This document shows, piece by piece, positions 8,802 to 17,023 of a DNA stretch of 64,000 nucleotides. Both the position numbers and the translations under genes were made by a program. The stretch lies in contig CAZTUH010000003.1 of NCBI GenBank assembly GCA_964616175.1, forward strand, positions 1 to 64,000, written 5' to 3'. Position 1 is the first letter of the stretch, and each line of letters starts with the position of its first letter. The notes under the pieces were generated by a model, which did no database searches, was not told the DNA's origin, and saw nothing but the letters and a program-made list of their open reading frames with translations. This stretch comes from CAZTUH01 sp964616175. GTDB taxonomy: Bacteria; Pseudomonadota; Gammaproteobacteria; Burkholderiales; Burkholderiaceae_B.

Positions 8802-9878
8802 ATGCAAAGAAAAACTGTATTGATTGTCGGAGGTGGAACAGGTGGACATATATTTCCAGGAATAGCTATAGCTAAGGTCTTGCATTCTCGAGGGTGGAGC
8901 ATTAACTGGGTTGGGAATCCAAAAAAGATTGAAGGAAAACTAGTGAAAGATTGTGGAATTAAATTCTTTCCATTAATTTTTGAAGGGATTAAAAATAGAA
9001 ATTTTCTAGCATTATTGACTTTTCCTTTTTTCTTACTTCGTGCCTTCTTAAGAAGCTGGACTATCTTTTCAAAAATTAACCCAAGTATTGTTATAGGAAT
9101 GGGTGGACATATTGCATTTCCTATTGGTTTAGTTGCAGCAGCACGAGGTGTAACACTAATTTTGCAAGAACAAAATGCCATTCTAGGAAGAACTAACAGA
9201 CATTTAGCAATGTTTGCCAAGTTTGTTTTTACTGCTTTTCCGAATATATATCCAGGAGCTAATGATGTTGGTAATCCATTGAATTTTGATATTTGTTCCT
9301 GTGCTGAAGTCAATGACCGTTATAATGCACGCTTAAACCATCCCTTGAATTTATTAATTATAGGTGGTAGTCAAGGTGCTAGTATTTTGAATACTATAGT
9401 ACCGAAAAGCTTGGCTCTATTGGAAAAAGGTCAAAGACCAAATGTATTGCATCAATCAGGTGTTGGGCATTTAAACCGTTTAAGAAGTAATTATGAAGAA
9501 TTAGAAGTGCAAGCAAATTGTGTAGAATTCATTCACAATATGCAGGATGCAATGAAAACTGCAGATTTAATCATTTGTCGATCCGGAGGGATGACTGTAT
9601 CTGAGGTAGCGGCAATTGGAGTTGCTGCACTTTTTATTCCTTTCCCAAGATCTAAAGATGACCATCAAATGGCAAATGCAAAATTCTTTAGTGAAAATAA
9701 AGCTGCATGGCTACAAACTCAAAATAAATTAAATCCGGAATGGTTAGCAATATGGTTAAAAAAAAGATCTCGTCTTGAGTTGAAACATATGGCATTAAAA
9801 GCTAAAGATAAATCTAGAGAAAATGCTGCCGTGCATATTGCAGATATCTGCGATTTGCTTATAGAGAATAGACTATGA
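8802..9878 (+). CDS. murG: Lipid II synthase (GlcNAc transferase MurG)
   Basis: MurG transfers GlcNAc from UDP-GlcNAc to lipid I, giving lipid II on the inner face of the membrane. It is a GT-B glycosyltransferase. The N-terminal glycine loop VGGGTGGHIFPG begins at about residue 9, GMGGHIAFP lies near 99, QEQNAILGRTN near 125, the second-domain loop GGSQGASILN near 193, and the UDP-GlcNAc-binding stretch CRSGGMTVSEV near 263. ATG at 8802 places the glycine loop at the usual distance from the N-terminus; GTG at 8784 in the same frame would add six residues. The stop overlaps murC by 4 nt. Confidence 0.95.
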   Translation: MQRKTVLIVGGGTGGHIFPGIAIAKVLHSRGWSINWVGNPKKIEGKLVKDCGIKFFPLIFEGIKNRNFLALLTFPFFLLRAFLRSWTIFSKINPSIVIGMGGHIAFPIGLVAAARGVTLILQEQNAILGRTNRHLAMFAKFVFTAFPNIYPGANDVGNPLNFDICSCAEVNDRYNARLNHPLNLLIIGGSQGASILNTIVPKSLALLEKGQRPNVLHQSGVGHLNRLRSNYEELEVQANCVEFIHNMQDAMKTADLIICRSGGMTVSEVAAIGVAALFIPFPRSKDDHQMANAKFFSENKAAWLQTQNKLNPEWLAIWLKKRSRLELKHMALKAKDKSRENAAVHIADICDLLIENRL

Positions 9879-11302
9879 GATGCATAGTCAAGCACATTCA
9901 TTTTGTAGGCATAGGTGGTTTTGGAATGAGTGGAATTGCAGAGATTCTCTTTGGACTTGGATATAAAATCAGCGGTTCTGATATGATCGAATCGCATGTA
10001 ACCTATCGACTAAAAAGAATTGGTATTGAAATATTTATAGGACATTCTTCAAATAATATAAGAGGAGCGGAAGTTGTCGTAACCTCAGCGGCAATACCTT
10101 CGAATAATTCTGAAATACTTGCAGCTTATTTAAAAAATATACCAGTAGTGCCTCGTGCAGTAATGCTAGCAGAGTTGATGCGATTGAAGCTTGGGATTGC
10201 AATTTCTGGTACACATGGAAAAACAACAACTACTAGTCTGATTGCTAGCATATTATATCATGCTGATTTGAATCCAACCTTTATTGTTGGAGGAATCCTA
10301 AATTCTATTGGAACAAATGCAAGTTCCGGCCAAGGAGATTATATTGTTGTTGAAGCAGATGAATCAGATGCTTCTTTTCTTATGCTATCTCCGATAATGG
10401 CAGTTATTACCAATATTGATAGAGATCATATGGAAACCTATAAATGGGATCTGACATGTTTGAAAAAAACTTTCATTCAATTCACAGAAAAACTGCCCTT
10501 TTATGGAAGAGCTATTTTATGCTTAGATGATATTAATACCCGAGAGATTATACCATTGATTTCTCGGCCAACCATTACCTATGGGCTCACTATTTCAGCA
10601 GATGTAAGAGCTTATGAAATTGAAACCTTTGAAACAAAAACACAATTCAAAGTTCAACGACGGAGTCTTAATGGTAGGTTTTTATCAGTATTAAAAATAA
10701 ATTTGAATTTACCTGGGCTTCATAATATTCAGAACGCACTAGCAGCTATTGCTATTGCAACGGAGTTAAAAGTAGCAGACGATGTTATCTGTAAATCCTT
10801 AAATAAATTTTGTGGAGTAAAAAGACGATTTACAAATTTGGGAGAATTAACTTTAAATAAAAAGATCCAAGTTACATTAATTGACGATTATAGCCACCAT
10901 CCAACTGAAATAGAAGCTGCTCTATTTGCAGCACGTAGAGCTTGGCCTGGGAGAAGAATCATATTGGTTTTTCAACCCCATAGGTATACAAGAACTCGAG
11001 ATTATTTTGAAGATTTTGTTTATGTTTTAAACAAAGCAGATGTTGTATTATTAACTGAGACTTATCCAGCAGGAGAAGTAGTTTTAGAATCTTTTGATGG
11101 ATCAGCATTATACCAAAAACTTAAGACCATAAAACCTGAGATTGATCTTGGTTTTTCTGAAAAAATAGAGGGTATTCCTAATCTCATAAAAAATTTTATT
11201 CAAGATAAGGATATAATTATCATTATGGGTGCGGGATCTATAGGAAAGGTTCCTGAAGAATTGTTGAGGAGGTTTTCATGGAAAAAATTCCAGGAAAAAT
11301 AG
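9875..11302 (+). CDS. murC: UDP-N-acetylmuramate:L-alanine ligase
   Basis: MurC adds the first peptide residue, L-alanine, to UDP-MurNAc. The 475-residue protein begins with the Rossmann motif HFVGIGGFGMSGIAEIL. The ATP loop SGTHGKTTTTSLIA is near residue 111, and EADESDASF and NIDRDHMETY follow. The C-terminal domain has DDYSHHPTEIEA and QPHRYTRT, all typical of MurC. It overlaps murG by 4 nt, and ddl starts 25 nt before its stop, so the whole murein block looks cotranscribed and translationally coupled. Confidence 0.96.
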   Translation: MRCIVKHIHFVGIGGFGMSGIAEILFGLGYKISGSDMIESHVTYRLKRIGIEIFIGHSSNNIRGAEVVVTSAAIPSNNSEILAAYLKNIPVVPRAVMLAELMRLKLGIAISGTHGKTTTTSLIASILYHADLNPTFIVGGILNSIGTNASSGQGDYIVVEADESDASFLMLSPIMAVITNIDRDHMETYKWDLTCLKKTFIQFTEKLPFYGRAILCLDDINTREIIPLISRPTITYGLTISADVRAYEIETFETKTQFKVQRRSLNGRFLSVLKINLNLPGLHNIQNALAAIAIATELKVADDVICKSLNKFCGVKRRFTNLGELTLNKKIQVTLIDDYSHHPTEIEAALFAARRAWPGRRIILVFQPHRYTRTRDYFEDFVYVLNKADVVLLTETYPAGEVVLESFDGSALYQKLKTIKPEIDLGFSEKIEGIPNLIKNFIQDKDIIIIMGAGSIGKVPEELLRRFSWKKFQEK

Positions 11303-12207
11303 GTATTTTATATGGGGGAAATTCTTCAGAAAGAACTGTTTCAGTGAGATCTGGACTTAGTGTATATCGATCCTTGAAAAGTCAAGGAATCGATGTATAT
11401 TTATTTGATACTGGTAGGAAATGTTTATCAGAACTAGAAAAATCAGGTTTTGAAAGAGTTTTTATTGTTCTACATGGCAAAAATGGGGAAGATGGTGCAA
11501 TCCAAGGTGCTTTGGAGTTAATGAAAATTCCTTATACTGGAAGTGGTATACTAGCTTCGAGTCTAGCTATGAATAAGGTCATGGCTAAGAAAATTTGGCA
11601 GCAATCTAGTTTGCCAACTCCAAGTTTTGAGATGATTACTAAATGTAATGATTTATCAGTTGCAATAAAAAATTTTGGTTTCCCATTTCTGGTAAAACCG
11701 CTTAGAGCTGGATCTACATTTGGAATTAGTAAAGTTAACTCTGATTTAAATCTTGTAATGGCATATAAGAAAGCTATAAAATATGATTCATATGTTTTTG
11801 CAGAAAGATTTATAGATGGTCGGGAGTTAACTGTCACTGTTTTTGGAAAGAACTCTGGATTTCTTGATGTTTTTCCAATAGTTGAGATTGTTCATAAGGG
11901 TGATATCTATACCTACGAAAATAAATATTCTTCACACGAAAAATATTATCAATGTCCAGCTAACTTATCAGTTGAGATTGGTAAGATTGTTATTGAAATA
12001 TCTGAAAAAGCTTATCGAACACTGGGATGCAGTGGACTAGCAAGAATTGATCTCATCTTAGATAAGTTGAATCAAGTATGGTTATTGGAAATAAATACAT
12101 CTCCAGGAATGACAGAATATTCTTTAGCTCCTCTAGCTGCTAGTCATATCGGAGTTAATTATAATGAGCTATGCTTAATGATTCTAAATCAAGCATCATG
12201 CAAATGA
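11278..12207 (+). CDS. ddl: D-alanine:D-alanine ligase
   Basis: Ddl makes the D-Ala-D-Ala dipeptide that MurF uses. The 309-residue ATP-grasp protein shows GKIGILYGGNSSERTVS at the start, HGKNGEDGAIQGALE near residue 64, the ATP-grasp lysine region PFLVKPLRAGSTFGISKV near 137, and the metal-binding end ARIDLILD...LLEINTSPGMTEYSL near 245-285. ATG at 11278 is 5 nt after GAGGAGG (11266-11272), inside the end of murC. It is the DdlB form found in the dcw cluster. The normal next gene, ftsQ, is missing. Confidence 0.96.
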   Translation: MEKIPGKIGILYGGNSSERTVSVRSGLSVYRSLKSQGIDVYLFDTGRKCLSELEKSGFERVFIVLHGKNGEDGAIQGALELMKIPYTGSGILASSLAMNKVMAKKIWQQSSLPTPSFEMITKCNDLSVAIKNFGFPFLVKPLRAGSTFGISKVNSDLNLVMAYKKAIKYDSYVFAERFIDGRELTVTVFGKNSGFLDVFPIVEIVHKGDIYTYENKYSSHEKYYQCPANLSVEIGKIVIEISEKAYRTLGCSGLARIDLILDKLNQVWLLEINTSPGMTEYSLAPLAASHIGVNYNELCLMILNQASCK

Positions 12208-12658
12208 AATTCATCAAAGTTTAAGTATCTAGAAATAGAGTAGGAGAAAAGGCAAGCAGAAAAGATTTTATTCTTGTGAATCCAATAAAAAATTAAATCA
12301 GAATCTATTGTAGCATGCTATAGTCAAAAAAGTTGCTCAGCATAAAACACTACTGTTTCTAGGTTAAAGAAATCCAGTAAATCAATACTTTCTAGTCTTC
12401 TAGTTTTTTGGAAAAATTTGGAAAAGATAGTTTTCTTACATTAGTTTAGAATAGATCATAGTATTATGCTTAAGGAGGTTTTTCCAGAAAAGAACAACTT
12501 TCAACTTTATTTCTAATTTAGGATTTTCTGGTTTTTGTTATTTTTTTAATAGGTTTAATTAGAGAAAACATCGCAAACTTAGCATAGTTATTTTTCTTAT
12601 CATTACTCGATCTAGTCTGGTATGAAGAAGTAAAACTTTTTTAATAAGTGTTAAAAAC
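12208..12658. other. Gene-less spacer at the former ftsQ position
   Basis: These 451 bases between ddl and ftsA hold no credible reading frame on either strand. In related dcw clusters ftsQ occupies this place. A strong Shine-Dalgarno sequence, AAGGAGG at 12472-12478, is present but no start codon follows within 20 nt, and a -10-like TATTAT lies near 12462. These may be leftovers of ftsQ expression signals. A promoter for ftsA-ftsZ probably lies in this spacer. Confidence 0.6.
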
Positions 12659-13891
12659 ATGTTTTGTAACACCAAGAATCTTGTTGTTGCTCTTGATATA
12701 GGAACCAGCAAAGTAGTAACAATTATAGCGAAGATCCAACCTAATCAACAGGTTGAGATTCTTGGTATAGGACATACTGTTTCTCAAGGAATTCGCAAGG
12801 GATCTGTTGTGAACATGGAAACTACTATTAATTCCGTTCAAATAGCACTTGAAGAAGCTAAACCATCTGAAAATTTTAAAATTCGTAAAGTTTATGCTGG
12901 AATTTCCGGAAATCATATTCAAAGTATGAATTCCAGTGGAATGGTTGCCATTAAGGGCAAGGAAGTTACAGTCTTAGATATTTGTCGTGTTACCGAAATT
13001 GCAAAAACAGTCAGGATTCCAACTGACCAGAAAGTCCTACATGTATTAACTCAGGAATTTATAATAGATGGCCAGGATGGAATTTATGATCCTGTTGGTA
13101 TGTGTGGTTTGCGTTTGGAATCTAATGTACATATTATTACTGCTAGCAAACGTGAAGTTAAAAATCTTCAGAGGTGCTTACATGGTTGCAATCTAGAAAT
13201 GCAGAATTTAATTCTGCAACCCTTAGCATCTAGCTTAGCTGTTTTGACAGAACATGAAAAAGACCTTGGAGTTGTCTTGGTTGATATTGGTGGAGGAACT
13301 ACTGATATTGCAATTTTTGTTGGAGGAGTTGTGCGTCATATATCAATCTTGCCAATTGCTGGTAATCAAATAACCAATGATATTGCTGCGATACTCCGTA
13401 TACCAAAATCAGATGCAGAAGAGATAAAACTTCGTTATGGTGTTACTAAGAAAGTGTTAATTAATAATGCTAGTGCATCAATAGAATTATCAGATAATAA
13501 ACATTTTGGTGTCAACTCTATTAAACATGAAATGCTAGTTGATATTTTAGAGTCTCGTGTTGAAGAATTATTCTTACAAATTAAAAGTGTTATTCAGACT
13601 TCTGGATGTGAAGATTTGATATATTCTGGTCTGGTCCTAACAGGGGGATCATCGTTAATTCCTGGAATAATTGAATTAGCAAAAGATATTTTTTTGAAAC
13701 CTGTTCGAATAGGAGTTCCTAGATGTGAGGGAATTTTTGATGAAAAAATTATAAAGGATCCCAGATTTTCAACTGTTATTGGCCTTCTAAAAGAGGGGGG
13801 AATAGATCATGCTCAAGACTATAAATCAAAGATAAAATCTAGAATGTATGGATCTAAGTTTTTTCGAATAAAAAAATGGTTTACGAGCTGA
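12659..13891 (+). CDS. ftsA: Cell division protein FtsA
   Basis: FtsA is an actin-like ATPase that ties FtsZ filaments to the inner membrane. The 410-residue protein has the phosphate-1 motif ALDIGTSKV near residue 11, the family-specific 1C domain around 85-165, phosphate-2 DIGGGTTDIAIF near 209, and the adenosine motif VLTGGSSLIPG near 328. The extreme C-terminus, RIKKWFTS, looks like the amphipathic membrane-targeting helix. No clear Shine-Dalgarno sequence precedes ATG at 12659. FtsA is kept although its usual partners FtsQ, FtsI and FtsW are absent from the cluster. Confidence 0.95.
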   Translation: MFCNTKNLVVALDIGTSKVVTIIAKIQPNQQVEILGIGHTVSQGIRKGSVVNMETTINSVQIALEEAKPSENFKIRKVYAGISGNHIQSMNSSGMVAIKGKEVTVLDICRVTEIAKTVRIPTDQKVLHVLTQEFIIDGQDGIYDPVGMCGLRLESNVHIITASKREVKNLQRCLHGCNLEMQNLILQPLASSLAVLTEHEKDLGVVLVDIGGGTTDIAIFVGGVVRHISILPIAGNQITNDIAAILRIPKSDAEEIKLRYGVTKKVLINNASASIELSDNKHFGVNSIKHEMLVDILESRVEELFLQIKSVIQTSGCEDLIYSGLVLTGGSSLIPGIIELAKDIFLKPVRIGVPRCEGIFDEKIIKDPRFSTVIGLLKEGGIDHAQDYKSKIKSRMYGSKFFRIKKWFTS

Positions 13892-14001
13892 GATTTACCT
13901 TGTATTTATTAGGTAGGTAAGCTATTTCTATTGTTCATCATAATTTTTCTAAGTTTTTTTGTAAAAGTTCCTTTGAAATTTAGATTTTTAGAGAGGTTAA
14001 A

Positions 14002-15189
14002 ATGACCGATCTTGAAACTTTTGATAGTAATGAAAGAGAAACTGTCATAAAGGTTATTGGAGTTGGTGGAGCAGGTGGTAATGCTGTATCCCATATGATT
14101 CGTACAGGATTAAAAGGAGTAGATTTTATTTGTGCAAATACTGATTCTCAAGCACTTCTTGCAACAAATGCTCCGACTAAAATCCGTTTAGGACAAACTG
14201 GATTAGGTGCTGGAGCAAAGCCTGATCAAGGACGAATTTGTGCAGAAGCTGCTAAGGAAGAAATCCGTTCCTCTTTGAATGGTGCAAACATGGTTTTTAT
14301 TACTGCTGGAATGGGTGGGGGAACTGGTACTGGAGCAGCTCCAATTGTTGCAGAATTAGCTAAGGAACTTGGAATTTTAACAGTAGGAGTTGTGACAAAA
14401 CCCTTCTTTTTTGAAGGAAAAAAACGTTTGCGAATAGCTGAAGAAGGAATCATTGAATTATCCAAATATGTCCATTCACTAATTGTAGTTTTGAATGAAA
14501 ATCTGTATGAATTGCTAGATGAAGATGCTACACAAGAAGATTGTTTTAAATCAGCTGATGACATATTACATAATGCGTGTGCAGGTATTGCTGAGATTAT
14601 TAACGTTGAGGGAAATGTAAATGTTGATTTTGAAGATGTGAGAACGATTATGGGAGAACGTGGAAAAGCAATGATGGGAACATCCATGGCAAGTGGAGCT
14701 GATCGTGCTAAGGTAGCTTCAGAGCAAGCCATTTCTAGCCCACTTTTAGAAGGTGTTGATTTAAATGGGGCTAAGGGTATTTTAGTTAATATCACTTCAG
14801 ATCGTTCATTGAAAATGCGAGAGACTCGTGAAATTATGGAAATTGTTCAAGGTTATGCAGCAGAAGATGCAACTGTAATTTTTGGAAATGCATACGATGA
14901 AACAATGGAGGATAAGTTACGTGTTACTGTAGTTGCTACAGGTTTAGGACAGATTGAAACAGGACAGCCTGCCAATTTAACACATGATATAAATGAACAA
15001 TTACAAATAATTAATAAGAACCACTCCCATGAAAAGGTTAATCAAAAAAATCTAGATGCTGATAAAAAAAATAATTTTTCGACAGTAAAAAACTCAAGGG
15101 ATAAGGCTTTAGAAAGGGTTAGAGCCCTAGAAATATCAGGAATGGATCATTTTGATATTCCATCTTTCCTAAGAAAACAGGTTGATTGA
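14002..15189 (+). CDS. ftsZ: Cell division GTPase FtsZ
   Basis: FtsZ is the tubulin-like GTPase that forms the division ring. The 395-residue protein has an N-terminal IGVGGAGGNAVSHMI near residue 18, the GTP signature GGGTGTGAAP near 107, and the T7 synergy loop NVDFEDVRTIM near 207. A divergent linker (about 325-375) follows. The conserved C-terminal peptide FDIPSFLRKQ, which binds FtsA and other tethers, is intact at the end. AGAGAGG at 13989-13995 precedes ATG at 14002. It lies 110 nt after ftsA. Confidence 0.97.
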   Translation: MTDLETFDSNERETVIKVIGVGGAGGNAVSHMIRTGLKGVDFICANTDSQALLATNAPTKIRLGQTGLGAGAKPDQGRICAEAAKEEIRSSLNGANMVFITAGMGGGTGTGAAPIVAELAKELGILTVGVVTKPFFFEGKKRLRIAEEGIIELSKYVHSLIVVLNENLYELLDEDATQEDCFKSADDILHNACAGIAEIINVEGNVNVDFEDVRTIMGERGKAMMGTSMASGADRAKVASEQAISSPLLEGVDLNGAKGILVNITSDRSLKMRETREIMEIVQGYAAEDATVIFGNAYDETMEDKLRVTVVATGLGQIETGQPANLTHDINEQLQIINKNHSHEKVNQKNLDADKKNNFSTVKNSRDKALERVRALEISGMDHFDIPSFLRKQVD

Positions 15190-15298
15190 AATTCATATTT
15201 TTATTAAAACTAGTTAAATGCTCATACCCTGAAATCAGAAACACTCTTTATTTATTTTATGTATAGAGGGTAACGCATAAAATCCTAAAAATTTTCAG

Positions 15299-16237
15299 AT
15301 GTCTATGTTTCAACAACGCAGCATTCAAAATATTGTCAGTGCAAATGGAATTGGAGTTCATTCTGGAAAGAATGTTCATATGGTCTTGCGGCCAGCAGAA
15401 GTGAATACAGGCATTATTTTTCATCGCGTTGATCTTCCAAAGATTGTTGATCTCCATGCTATTGTAAAAAATGTAGGAAAAACTCATATGGCATCCGTAT
15501 TGCAGAAAGGAGAGGTACGAGTTTCAACAGTAGAGCACTTGATGTCTGCTTTATCTGGACTTGGAATTGACAACATTCATATTGATTTAAATGCAGAAGA
15601 AGTTCCGATTATGGATGGAAGCGCAGCAGAATTTGTTTATCTACTTCGAAAAGCTGGAATTGTCGAACAAACTTCTCCAAGAATTTTTTTGAAAGTTTTA
15701 AAATCTGTAGAGGTGGTAGATAGTTCAGAAAATTCTGAAAAATGGGCTAGACTTGAACCCTATAATGGATTTTCTGTTGCTTTTTCTATTGATTTTGAAC
15801 ATCCAATCATCAATGCTAGTGCTAGATTTGCCGAAGTAGACCTGAGTTTTTCTTGTGATTCATATGTAAACGAAGTTTCTCGCGCACGTACCTTTGGTTT
15901 TATGAAAGATGTGGAAACACTGAGATCTATGGGTCTAGCTCGTGGAGGCAATTTAGATAATGTAATTGTTTTAGATAAATCTAAAATACTTAATAAAGAA
16001 GGATTGAGATATGATGACGAGTTTGTGAAACATAAGATTTTGGATGCTATTGGAGATTTATATTTGTTAGGAAAACCTATACTTGCGAGATATACAGCCC
16101 ATAAATCTGGCCATACTTTAAACAATCGATTGATCAAAACTTTATTAGATCAAAAAGATGCATGGGTATTTAAGTCTTATAAGAAAAAAGTTAAAGAAAG
16201 TAATGGTTTTTGCCATGGAGAATGGAAAATGGCTTAA
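15299..16237 (+). CDS. lpxC: UDP-3-O-acyl-GlcNAc deacetylase (lipid A)
   Basis: LpxC is the zinc enzyme for the first committed step of lipid A synthesis. The 312-residue protein shows QNIVSANGIGVHSGKNV at the start, the zinc ligand in STVEHLMSALSGLGIDN near residue 75-90, VPIMDGSAAEFV near 100, and the catalytic HKILDAIGDLYLLG and HKSGHTLNN near 243-270. It ends the dcw cluster, as in most proteobacteria. Its presence, with gmhB further on, indicates that some lipopolysaccharide is still made. Confidence 0.96.
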   Translation: MSMFQQRSIQNIVSANGIGVHSGKNVHMVLRPAEVNTGIIFHRVDLPKIVDLHAIVKNVGKTHMASVLQKGEVRVSTVEHLMSALSGLGIDNIHIDLNAEEVPIMDGSAAEFVYLLRKAGIVEQTSPRIFLKVLKSVEVVDSSENSEKWARLEPYNGFSVAFSIDFEHPIINASARFAEVDLSFSCDSYVNEVSRARTFGFMKDVETLRSMGLARGGNLDNVIVLDKSKILNKEGLRYDDEFVKHKILDAIGDLYLLGKPILARYTAHKSGHTLNNRLIKTLLDQKDAWVFKSYKKKVKESNGFCHGEWKMA

Positions 16238-16306
16238 AAAGTGGGTATGATCCGTTTTGATCTTGGTCTTATTCTCTAAAAGGCTTTAATCAATATAATT
16301 GTTTTT

Positions 16307-16756
16307 TCATTCTTCTTTTATTTCATGATTTTTTAAAAGTTTTGCAACAGCTTTAGAAATTGAACTGCTTTCTTCCAATTCATTATGCAAAACTCTAAAT
16401 GCTTGTAAAGCTTCTTTTCCCAATGGGATTGTTTTTTTAGAAAGTGTTGGCTTATCTTGAATTTTATCAATCTTTTTTCGGATCTTGATTTTGATAGATG
16501 TTATTTTTTGCTCAGTTTTGTTGAATTCCTGTAGAATAGTTGGTATTAATTGCCTGAGCTTTGCAGCAAATGGAGGGCTAGGAACAGTAAGTATAAGCAA
16601 ATTATTTTGTATTCTCGTTACTTCAACATTTTTGCTGAGAGCATAGGGTAAGATAGAAACCATGATTTTTTGTGAAGCAATGCAAGAATAGGCCATTCTT
16701 AACATTTGATATCCAGATGGATCTTCTGCTAACCAATCTAGTATGTTTTTTGCCAT
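16307..16756 (-). CDS. dciA: DciA-like DUF721 protein
   Basis: A 149-residue protein of the DUF721 family. DciA proteins of this family load or support the replicative helicase DnaB in bacteria without DnaC. A helical N-terminus is followed by the compact DUF721 domain at about residues 35-90 (NNLLILTVPSPPFAAKLRQL is the recognisable part) and a charged, helical C-terminus. Placement between lpxC and secA on the opposite strand matches what I recall of Bordetella-like genomes. Sequence similarity in this family is weak, so the assignment rests on both domain pattern and context. Confidence 0.72.
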   Translation of the reverse strand: MAKNILDWLAEDPSGYQMLRMAYSCIASQKIMVSILPYALSKNVEVTRIQNNLLILTVPSPPFAAKLRQLIPTILQEFNKTEQKITSIKIKIRKKIDKIQDKPTLSKKTIPLGKEALQAFRVLHNELEESSSISKAVAKLLKNHEIKEE

Positions 16757-16969
16757 AAAATCTTATTTTTAACATCTGAAATAAATTCAATTCAATAAAA
16801 TTCAATAATGAAAAACTAAGTAATTCTGATTTAGAAAAATCCTGATAGGATATCTAAAAATTAGTTTTTAAGAATCTAATTGATTTTTTGGAAACTAATA
16901 ACAACAGTTTACTCCATTGGATTTTTAATGTCTTGTCGTGCCTACAATATTTGCCAATTCTCTTTATTC

Positions 16970-16999
16970 TTGCACGAATTATTCAAAGAAATATAGAAT
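16970..16999 (+). promoter_or_regulatory. Possible secA promoter
   Basis: TTGCAC at 16970-16975 and an overlapping pair of -10-like boxes, TATAGA at 16992 and TAGAAT at 16994, with 16 or 18 nt spacing. The sequence lies 25-55 nt upstream of the secA start. The match to the -35 consensus is poor. Confidence 0.3.
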
Positions 17000-17023
17000 T
17001 TTTTATTTAATTTATCAATTAGT

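Noticed and set aside
8753..9313. A 186-codon minus-strand frame antisense to murG
   Set aside because: Shadow of murG; no domain, no ribosome site, composition mirrors glycine- and valine-rich motifs.
13200..13218. TGCAGAAT-TTA-ATTCTGCA hairpin inside ftsA, sharing TGCAGAA with the rnpB P1 stem and the post-pyk hairpin
   Set aside because: The shared 7-mer is short, the contexts differ, and the rnpB pairing has its own explanation. I see no evidence of a dispersed repeat family.
14226..14795. A 189-codon minus-strand frame antisense to ftsZ
   Set aside because: FtsZ is unmistakable in the other strand. The antisense peptide is rich in Ser/Pro/Ile, as expected from codon shadowing.
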